DNA of 64,000 nucleotides, taken from contig NZ_JANUDX010000001.1 in assembly GCF_024810105.1 (NCBI RefSeq), positions 372,001-436,000 on the forward strand, read 5' to 3'. A program made the translations under genes and the position numbers. Under the pieces are notes generated by a model. The model saw only the letters and a program-made list of their open reading frames with translations. It had not been told where the DNA came from and searched no databases. This document shows, in pieces, positions 58,557 through 64,000 of this stretch (positions within the stretch are counted from its first letter, which is position 1; the number at the start of each line of letters is the position of its first letter). The stretch is from Stenotrophomonas sp. BIGb0135 (GTDB lineage: Bacteria > Pseudomonadota > Gammaproteobacteria > Xanthomonadales > Xanthomonadaceae).

Positions 58557-59927
58557 ATGGCGACCACCGCACCGGCCCGCCGGACCCGTTCGCACCTGCC
58601 CTTGGCCCGCGCGGCGGCACTGCTGGCCGCGCTCGCCTTGTTCCCGGTGGCGCATGCTGCGCCAAGGACTACCCCGCCCCTGGACGCCGCCGCCTCCGAC
58701 CCGCAGGCGCTGGGCTGGATGCAGGGCTTCCCGCCGCCGGAGGCCAAGCGCATCCGCTACACCGACGACGACTACTTCAGCTTCCCGAAGTTGCGCTGGA
58801 CCGCCTGCCATTTCCGCCAGTTGATGCCGACGGTCGGGGTCAGCCGAGGCAGCGGCGCGGCCTCACCGCTGCCGCAACAGTCGGATCCCGCCATCGATGC
58901 GCTGCTGTTCACGCCATTGAACACGCACGCCACGATGACCTGGGCGCAGTCGCTGCAGGCCAACTACACCGACGGCATCGTCGTGCTGCACGACGGCGTG
59001 GTGGTCTACGAACGCTATGCCGGCTGCCTGCAGGCCGATGGCCAGCACGGCGCGATGTCGGTCACCAAGTCGATCACCGGCCTGCTCGGCGAGATGCTGG
59101 TCGCCGAGGGGGTGATCGACGAGAACGAAACGGTCGGCGCGATCATCCCCGAACTGGCCCACAGCGCCTTCGCCGACGCCACGGTCAGGCAGGTGCTGGA
59201 GATGACCACCGCGCTGCGCTACAGCGAAGACTACGCCGACCCCAACGCCGAGGTCTGGCAGTTCTCGGCCGCCGGCAGCACGTTGCCACCCGCACCCGGC
59301 TACACCGGGCCGCGCAGCTACTACGATTACCTCACCACCGTGCAGAAGCAGGGCCGCCACGGCCAGGCATTCGGCTACAAGACGATCAACACCGACGCCC
59401 TCGGCTGGATCATCGCCCGCCGCACCGGCACGCCGGTCTCCACCCTGCTGTCCGAGCGCATCTGGAAGCGCCTCGGTGCCGAGCAGGACGCCTACTACAC
59501 CGTCGACTCCACCGGTACGCCGTTCGCCGGCGGCGGCTTCAATGCCGGCCTGCGCGACCTGGCGCGGCTCGGCCAGGTGCTGCTGCAGGACGGCCGCGCC
59601 AATGGCCAGCAGATCGTGCCCGCCGCCGCCATCGCACGCATCCGTGCCGGCGGCGACAAACGGGCCTTCGCCAAGGCTGGCTATCCGCTGCTGCCGGGCT
59701 GGAGCTATCGCGGCATGTGGTGGGTCAGCCATAACGACCACGGTGCCTACATGGCACGGGGGGTGCACGGCCAGGCGTTGTACATCGATCCGACCGCCAA
59801 GGTGGTCATCGCCCGCTTTGGCTCCCATCCCACCGCGGGCAACGCGGCCAACGACCCCACCACCCTGCCCGCCTTCGATGCCCTGGCGCGCTACCTGATG
59901 ACCCGGCCGCTGCCCCGTACGCCCTGA
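58557..59927 (+). CDS. Serine beta-lactamase-fold hydrolase, periplasmic
   Basis: This 456-residue protein has a signal peptide (LPLARAAALLAALALFPVAHA). The class C beta-lactamase/esterase fold is shown by GAMSVTKSITGLLGEMLV (Ser168-x-x-Lys171), FGYKTINTDALGW (Tyr and Asn) and ARGVHGQALYIDP in place of KTG. It fits the 6-aminohexanoate-oligomer hydrolase/EstB group rather than true lactamases. Such enzymes cleave esters or amides in the periplasm. ATG 58557 follows GAGGAG at six bases; an in-frame ATG two codons earlier is adjacent to that site. Confidence 0.88.
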   Translation: MATTAPARRTRSHLPLARAAALLAALALFPVAHAAPRTTPPLDAAASDPQALGWMQGFPPPEAKRIRYTDDDYFSFPKLRWTACHFRQLMPTVGVSRGSGAASPLPQQSDPAIDALLFTPLNTHATMTWAQSLQANYTDGIVVLHDGVVVYERYAGCLQADGQHGAMSVTKSITGLLGEMLVAEGVIDENETVGAIIPELAHSAFADATVRQVLEMTTALRYSEDYADPNAEVWQFSAAGSTLPPAPGYTGPRSYYDYLTTVQKQGRHGQAFGYKTINTDALGWIIARRTGTPVSTLLSERIWKRLGAEQDAYYTVDSTGTPFAGGGFNAGLRDLARLGQVLLQDGRANGQQIVPAAAIARIRAGGDKRAFAKAGYPLLPGWSYRGMWWVSHNDHGAYMARGVHGQALYIDPTAKVVIARFGSHPTAGNAANDPTTLPAFDALARYLMTRPLPRTP

Positions 59928-59939
59928 ACCCGTGGCCCG

Positions 59940-60470
59940 TCACCGGCACGCGGCGTACACGCGGTCGTCCATCTGCCGGCTCAGCGCGAAGCGGCGCGTC
60001 ATCCCTGCCCGGGCGTACGCCCGCTCACGTTGGCCTCGGGCCGTTGCGCACGCGCGCGGCTGCTGATGCAGCGAAATGACCGCGCCGGGGGGTGCCGGTG
60101 CGCGCCGCCTGGGCGCACTGCCGTCACGGCGTGCCGGGCGTGGCCGGCGATGCTGATGCTGATGCTGATGCTGATGCGGTGGCGCGCGCTCGGCCTCCAG
60201 CGCCCGCTTGCGCGCCAGCAACTCGCGGCGGATCGCCTCGATCCGTGCCGCGTGCCGGCGCTCGGCCGGCACCACGTCCACCTCCCAGGCCTGCTCGGCC
60301 TGGCCGTCGGCGCAGGCATGGCGCTGGAAGGTGGCCACACCATCCACCCGGCATTTATGGATCTGCTGCACTTCGGGCGTGGGCGCCGGCGCTGCTGAGC
60401 CTGCGGGCATCAGCGCAAGCGTCCAAAGCAAGAAGCAGACAACGGGTCGTGCTGTAGATCGCGATGGCAT
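59940..60470 (-). CDS. Secreted DUF4124-like small protein with His-Gln repeat
   Basis: This 176-residue protein has a signal peptide (VVCFLLWTLALMPAGSAAP). A DUF4124-like segment follows (IHKCRVDGVATFQRHACADGQ), then a helical basic stretch (IEAIRRELLARKRALEAERAP), a HQHQHQHQH run encoded by 6-bp repeats, and a C-terminal region with Cys residues (CATARGQRERAYARAG, MDDRVYAAC). Function unknown; this layout recurs in the family. AGGGAG precedes the ATG at 60470. It converges on the serine hydrolase gene. Confidence 0.75.
   Translation of the reverse strand: MPSRSTARPVVCFLLWTLALMPAGSAAPAPTPEVQQIHKCRVDGVATFQRHACADGQAEQAWEVDVVPAERRHAARIEAIRRELLARKRALEAERAPPHQHQHQHQHRRPRPARRDGSAPRRRAPAPPGAVISLHQQPRACATARGQRERAYARAGMTRRFALSRQMDDRVYAACR
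60149..60177 (-). repeat. Four and a half GATGCT units encoding a His-Gln run
   Basis: Perfect tandem 6-bp units on the plus strand (60149-60177) code for HQHQHQHQH on the minus strand. It is a simple-sequence tract whose copy number could change in frame. A possible metal-binding loop, by composition only. Confidence 0.85.
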
Positions 60471-60604
60471 CGGCAGTCTCCCTGACCTGCCGCCAGCATC
60501 CCGCGTACGCACTGCCGCTACCGCGACGCAGGTGGCGTTTCCGCGGCGGCGGGCCTTGCACCTACCGCGCCGTGCGGACTATCCGACCTCAAACATCGAA
60601 ACGA

Positions 60605-61060
60605 TCACACTGCCAGGCGCAACTCCAGGACCTCATCGCCCAGGTCATCGATTTCCCCGGTCGGCCGCCATCCCAGGTGGCGATAGAACCCGTGCGAGCG
60701 CACCGCGGGATCGGCCGCGCACCCCAGGAACAGACGTGCGAATCCCCAGCCGCGGAAATCCTCGACCATCCGCGCCAGCAGCGCCTTGCCGATGCCCTTG
60801 CCCTCCCAGTCCGGCAGCAACGCCAGCACGATGATCTCGCCACTGTCGCGATCACCAAAGCAGTAGCCGACCATGCGCCCGTCGACCTCGGCCACGTGGC
60901 CGGGAAACCCACCCTGCGCGATGCCCTCCGCCCAGCTCTCCACGGTGATACCCAGCGCCGCCAGTTGCGCCGCCGAGAATGCGTTCTCGCGGGTGCGACC
61001 GCGCAGGTCGATGCAATCGGCGGCATCGTCGGCGATGGCGGTGCGGTAGGTAATGGGCAT
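60605..61060 (-). CDS. GNAT-family N-acetyltransferase
   Basis: This 151-residue cytoplasmic enzyme has the GNAT core: MPITYRTAIADDAADCIDL at the N-terminus, motif A with VLALLPDWEGKGIGKALLARM (acetyl-CoA pyrophosphate loop, GKGIGK) and C-terminal HGFYRHLGWRPTGEIDD. It transfers acetyl from acetyl-CoA to an amine of unknown identity. The ATG at 61060 fits the family start; the frame extends upstream without support. It is separated from the receptor by 283 nt that hold terminator hairpins. Confidence 0.9.
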   Translation of the reverse strand: MPITYRTAIADDAADCIDLRGRTRENAFSAAQLAALGITVESWAEGIAQGGFPGHVAEVDGRMVGYCFGDRDSGEIIVLALLPDWEGKGIGKALLARMVEDFRGWGFARLFLGCAADPAVRSHGFYRHLGWRPTGEIDDLGDEVLELRLAV

Positions 61061-61294
61061 GCAGCGGCGTCCTGATCGATGATTCGAACGCGGACAATAG
61101 CGCAGATGGCGCCGTCCACGCCGCGCCGTTGGCGTCATCGGCTGCACGACGGCATGGAGCACCCCGACGCTGCACGTGGATGCCGCGTGGCTGGACACAC
61201 TCCGCGACACCGGCGTGCTGATTGCCCTGTCGATGTCGCTGCTGCCGTCACCGGGTGGCGGTGGATGTCGCACCTGGACCCAAGCTGCGCACAC

Positions 61295-61319
61295 AGAGGC
61301 CCGGCGATGCCGGGTCTCT
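61295..61319 (-). terminator. Stem-loop after the TonB-dependent receptor
   Basis: AGAGGCCCGGC (61295-61305) and GCCGGGTCTCT (61309-61319) pair over a 3-nt loop, with one wobble in 11 bp, 25 nt past the receptor stop on the minus strand. A second small hairpin (CTGCTG / CAGCAG, 61318-61335) overlaps its base. Likely transcript end; T-tail is weak. Confidence 0.62.
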
Positions 61320-61343
61320 GCTGCGATCACAGCAGCGCGCCGA

Positions 61344-64000
61344 TTACAGGAAGCGGTAATCGAACTCCAGCCACAGCTGACGGCCATACGGGTCGTAGTT
61401 GCCGACCGGATAGAACGGCCAGCCCCCACCGTTCCTGTCCGCCGGGGGCCGACTGTCGCGCAGGTTGTTGACGATCAGGCCCACGCTCGCGTTGTCCGTG
61501 AGCCTGCGGTACACGCTGGCGTTGTAGGTCATGTAAGGGGCGATGCGACCACTGCCATCGGTCTTGGGCAGCGAGCCGTAACGGATGCCGTACAGGGTGG
61601 CGGTCCAGTCGTTGATCGCCCAGGTCACGCTGCCGTTGACCTTGCTGCGCCACTGGTAGGAATCCAGCGAGTTGCGCTGGTCGATCGCCTCGTCCTCGGC
61701 GAACTGGCGGTACTCGTGGTCGATTACCAGCGAATAGGCCAGCCGCGCGGAGAACTGGCCGTAACGGCCGGCATCCCAGCGCGTGTTCGCCTTCAGGTCG
61801 ATGCCGCGCACCGACTCGGAGGCGGCGTTGATCGGGTTGATCAGCACGCGCACCACCTGGTTGGGTTGCACTGCGGCGTCGGCCGGGTTGCGGATCACCC
61901 GCGACAGCGCGTCCTGGCACTGCGCCGAGTTGATGTCGCGCGCGTCCCCGCCCACGGTCTGGCCGAGGCGGCAATCGGCTTCGTCGCGCAGGATCCGCGA
62001 GGAATCCAGGTTGGTCACTTCCTGGTCGATGCGGATGTCGTAGTAGTCGGCGGTGAAGTCGACATTCGGCGATGGCGACCACACAAACCCTGCGCCATAG
62101 GACGTGGCCGACTCCGGCTGCAGCTGCGGATTGGCGCCGCTGGTGTAGTCGATGGACAGGCCGCTGTAGTCGCAGTCGTCGTACGCCTGGCCGGCACTGC
62201 GGCAGCGCCAGTAGTCCGTCATGCCCGGGTTGTAGCCGCGGGTTTCGCTGGCAAACACGTAGTTCATGTCCGGCGCGCGGAAGCTGGTGGCCGCGCTCGC
62301 GCGCAGCAGCAGCGTGTCGATCGGGCGGAACTCCAGCCCGGCGCTCCAGGTGGCCTTGCCGATGTGGTCGCCCGCCGCGCGGTACTGGTCGTAACGACCG
62401 GCCACCGTGGCGGTCAGGCGTTCCAGCAGCGGCAGCTGCAGTTCCACGCCGGCCGCATAGCGGTCACGCTCGCCGCCGGCCGGGATGCCAGCGCTGGTGT
62501 TCCAGAATTCGCCGGTGGCCAGGCGCGGGTCCGGCCGGTTGTTGTAGCCCTGGCTGCCCGCTTCCAGCACCGCCGCCAGCGCGGCACGTCCACCGGGCAG
62601 ATCGAACAGCTGCCCGTTGACGCTGAAGGTGGCCGCCTGCAGCCACGCCGCGTTGCGGCTTTCCTGGGTGGCCGAGAGGTCGGCGTACTCGTTCGGGGTC
62701 AACGGCTGGTACAGCCGCGCCGGGTCCGGGGCATACACATCCACGCCGTTGCGGGTGCCCAGCTTCGGCCCGAGCAGGTAGTCGTTGATGCCGGCCAGCA
62801 GCACCGGGCGGCGCGTGCGGTTTTCGTAACGCGAACGGCTGTAGGCCGCTTCATAGTCCCAGTCCGAGCTGCCCAGGCTGCCGCGCGCGCCGACGTTGAA
62901 CGACCACGAGGTCTCCAGGAACCGGTTGGCGTTGCGCTGTACGCCACCGATCTCCTCCGGCGCGAAACGGCGATACCAGCTTTCCAGCTGGCCGCTGGCC
63001 TGGTTGTAGAAATAGTTGCGCGACGACGTCCAGCTGGGCGCACGGGTGTTGTTGTAGATGCGCGCAGTGCCGATGGCCACGTCGGCAAACAGCTCCTGGC
63101 GGTCGTTGAGGCGCCAGGTCAACGCGCTGTAGGCATCGATGTTGCGCTTCTCGGTCTGCACGGTCCAGAAGGTGGCCGCGGCCTCGTTGCTGCCGCAGTA
63201 CGCGCCTTGCCGCGGGTTCTGCGCCCGGAACACGCTGCCACCGTACAGGCCGGCGCTGGCATCGCAGCCGGCCAGGCCCGGGTCGATGTAGGTGCTGGTG
63301 CTGGCGTTGCGCCGATAGGCCACGGCGGTCGGCAACGGAGCCACGCCGCGCGGGTCGTCGGTCAGCGAATCCATGAAGTCGCGCTGCGAGCCGTAGATCG
63401 CCTTGCGATTGGCGATCTCCAGGCCGAAGATCGCGTCCCACTGGTCGCTCGAACTGCCGCCGACCACCTGCAGTCGCTGGTTGTCGCCGCCGCCCTGCCC
63501 GGTGGTGCCGGCCTTGAGGTTGATGCCCACCCCTTCGTAGGTCTTCTTCAGGATGATGTTGACCACGCCGGCGATCGCGTCCGAGCCGTACACCGCCGAC
63601 GCGCCACCGGTGAGCACCTCGATGCGGTCGATCAGCGCGCTGGGGATATTGGCCAGGTTGACCACGTTGACCGAGCCTTCGTAGGCCAGCGGGTAGTCCG
63701 ACTGGCGACGCCCGTTGACCAGCACCAGGGTGCGGTTGGGACCGAGCCCGCGCAGGTTGATGGTATTGGCGGCCGGGGTAAAGGTATTGCCGAAGTCCTC
63801 GCCCTGCACGCTGCCCGTGTTCTCGGTCAGTGCGCTGAGCGCTTCGAACGCGCTGCGGTAGCCCTGCGCCTCGATCTGCTGCTGGGTGATCACGGTGACC
63901 GGGGATGGACCTTCCACGCTGGCACGCGGAATGCGCGAGCCGGTGATTTTGACCGCCTCCAGTTCGGTGGGGGCGGCGCCCTCGGCGGCGAGCGCCAGCG
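61344..64000 (-). CDS. TonB-dependent receptor, N-terminus cut at window edge
   Basis: The frame runs off the right edge; about 884 residues are visible. The first visible residues (LALAAEGAAPTELEAVKITGSRI) are the end of a signal peptide and the family's mature start. The plug is clear: SPVTVITQQQIEAQGY, INLRGLGPNRTLVLVNGRRQ and SAVYGSDAIAGVVNIILKKTYEGVG. The barrel ends RQLWLEFDYRFL with a C-terminal aromatic motif. This resembles the large Xanthomonadaceae receptor group with an AVxITGSRI start. A lone GTG at 63917 is inside the plug and is not the true start. Ligand unknown; the first 20 or so codons and promoter are outside the window. Confidence 0.93.
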   Translation of the reverse strand, partial: LALAAEGAAPTELEAVKITGSRIPRASVEGPSPVTVITQQQIEAQGYRSAFEALSALTENTGSVQGEDFGNTFTPAANTINLRGLGPNRTLVLVNGRRQSDYPLAYEGSVNVVNLANIPSALIDRIEVLTGGASAVYGSDAIAGVVNIILKKTYEGVGINLKAGTTGQGGGDNQRLQVVGGSSSDQWDAIFGLEIANRKAIYGSQRDFMDSLTDDPRGVAPLPTAVAYRRNASTSTYIDPGLAGCDASAGLYGGSVFRAQNPRQGAYCGSNEAAATFWTVQTEKRNIDAYSALTWRLNDRQELFADVAIGTARIYNNTRAPSWTSSRNYFYNQASGQLESWYRRFAPEEIGGVQRNANRFLETSWSFNVGARGSLGSSDWDYEAAYSRSRYENRTRRPVLLAGINDYLLGPKLGTRNGVDVYAPDPARLYQPLTPNEYADLSATQESRNAAWLQAATFSVNGQLFDLPGGRAALAAVLEAGSQGYNNRPDPRLATGEFWNTSAGIPAGGERDRYAAGVELQLPLLERLTATVAGRYDQYRAAGDHIGKATWSAGLEFRPIDTLLLRASAATSFRAPDMNYVFASETRGYNPGMTDYWRCRSAGQAYDDCDYSGLSIDYTSGANPQLQPESATSYGAGFVWSPSPNVDFTADYYDIRIDQEVTNLDSSRILRDEADCRLGQTVGGDARDINSAQCQDALSRVIRNPADAAVQPNQVVRVLINPINAASESVRGIDLKANTRWDAGRYGQFSARLAYSLVIDHEYRQFAEDEAIDQRNSLDSYQWRSKVNGSVTWAINDWTATLYGIRYGSLPKTDGSGRIAPYMTYNASVYRRLTDNASVGLIVNNLRDSRPPADRNGGGWPFYPVGNYDPYGRQLWLEFDYRFL

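Noticed and set aside
1..64000. Search by eye for CRISPR arrays, tRNA/rRNA genes, insertion sequences, integrases and phage genes
   Set aside because: None was found; the repeats present are coding repeats, operators or hairpins, and no transposase-like or integrase-like protein is encoded.

Overview
The window is high-GC DNA (about two thirds G+C) with very few AT-rich patches. The family content suggests a Xanthomonadaceae-type gammaproteobacterium of the Stenotrophomonas / Xanthomonas / Pseudoxanthomonas group: two large TonB-dependent receptors, DUF885, DUF2092, DUF3613, DUF2968 and DUF4136 proteins, a YadA-type adhesin followed by an OmpA-type lipoprotein, and a Tad pilus locus. That placement is an inference from families only. 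No rRNA, tRNA, CRISPR array, insertion sequence or prophage was seen. Both ends are cut: a MarR-GNAT fusion runs off the left edge and a TonB-dependent receptor off the right.

Layout. 1-10.2 kb: MarR-GNAT regulator, a divergent TonB-dependent receptor, a PAS-type hybrid histidine kinase, a PQQ-type sorbosone dehydrogenase lipoprotein with a DUF2231 membrane partner, and small envelope proteins. 10.3-18.1 kb: a cysteine-type arylsulfatase, an alpha/beta hydrolase, small unknown genes, a Tat-exported flavin oxidase and a DUF885 peptidase-like protein. 18.2-30.3 kb: an envelope island of two blocks that converge near 21.35 kb. The plus block holds DUF2092, a Gly/Pro-rich linker protein, an outer-membrane barrel, a SYLF lipoprotein and a mini membrane protein. 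The minus block holds two small membrane proteins, formylglycine-generating enzyme (FGE), DUF1622, a barrel, DUF2092, an Asn/Arg-rich linker protein, DUF4136, a surface-antigen barrel and a patatin-Omp85 fusion. The DUF2092 / linker-protein pair is present twice. 30.5-38.0 kb: a polytopic membrane protein, a stand-alone receiver, a LuxR-type response regulator, an AraC regulator, a membrane histidine kinase, a class A acid phosphatase, an OsmC-like protein and a fasciclin protein. 38.2-58.4 kb: a surface-adhesion island with an OmpA-type lipoprotein, a 1524-residue trimeric autotransporter, an AraC regulator and a complete Tad/Flp pilus operon. 58.5-64 kb: a serine hydrolase, a small secreted protein, a GNAT enzyme and the second receptor.

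The most interesting signal is regulatory. Five promoters carry the same 33-bp architecture: a GTA-N4-TAC box followed, exactly 23 bp later and in the same orientation as the downstream gene, by a weaker GTA-type box. They precede the arylsulfatase, the DUF2092 cassette, the DUF4136/barrel/patatin genes, the FGE operon and the acid phosphatase. A histidine kinase, a LuxR-type response regulator and an orphan receiver are encoded inside the same interval. I infer an undescribed two-component regulon joining sulfatase, its maturase, a phosphatase and a duplicated envelope module.

A second candidate control region is a four-copy, 21-bp-phased repeat array between an AraC-family gene and the YadA-type adhesin. 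This is the geometry AraC-type activators favour.
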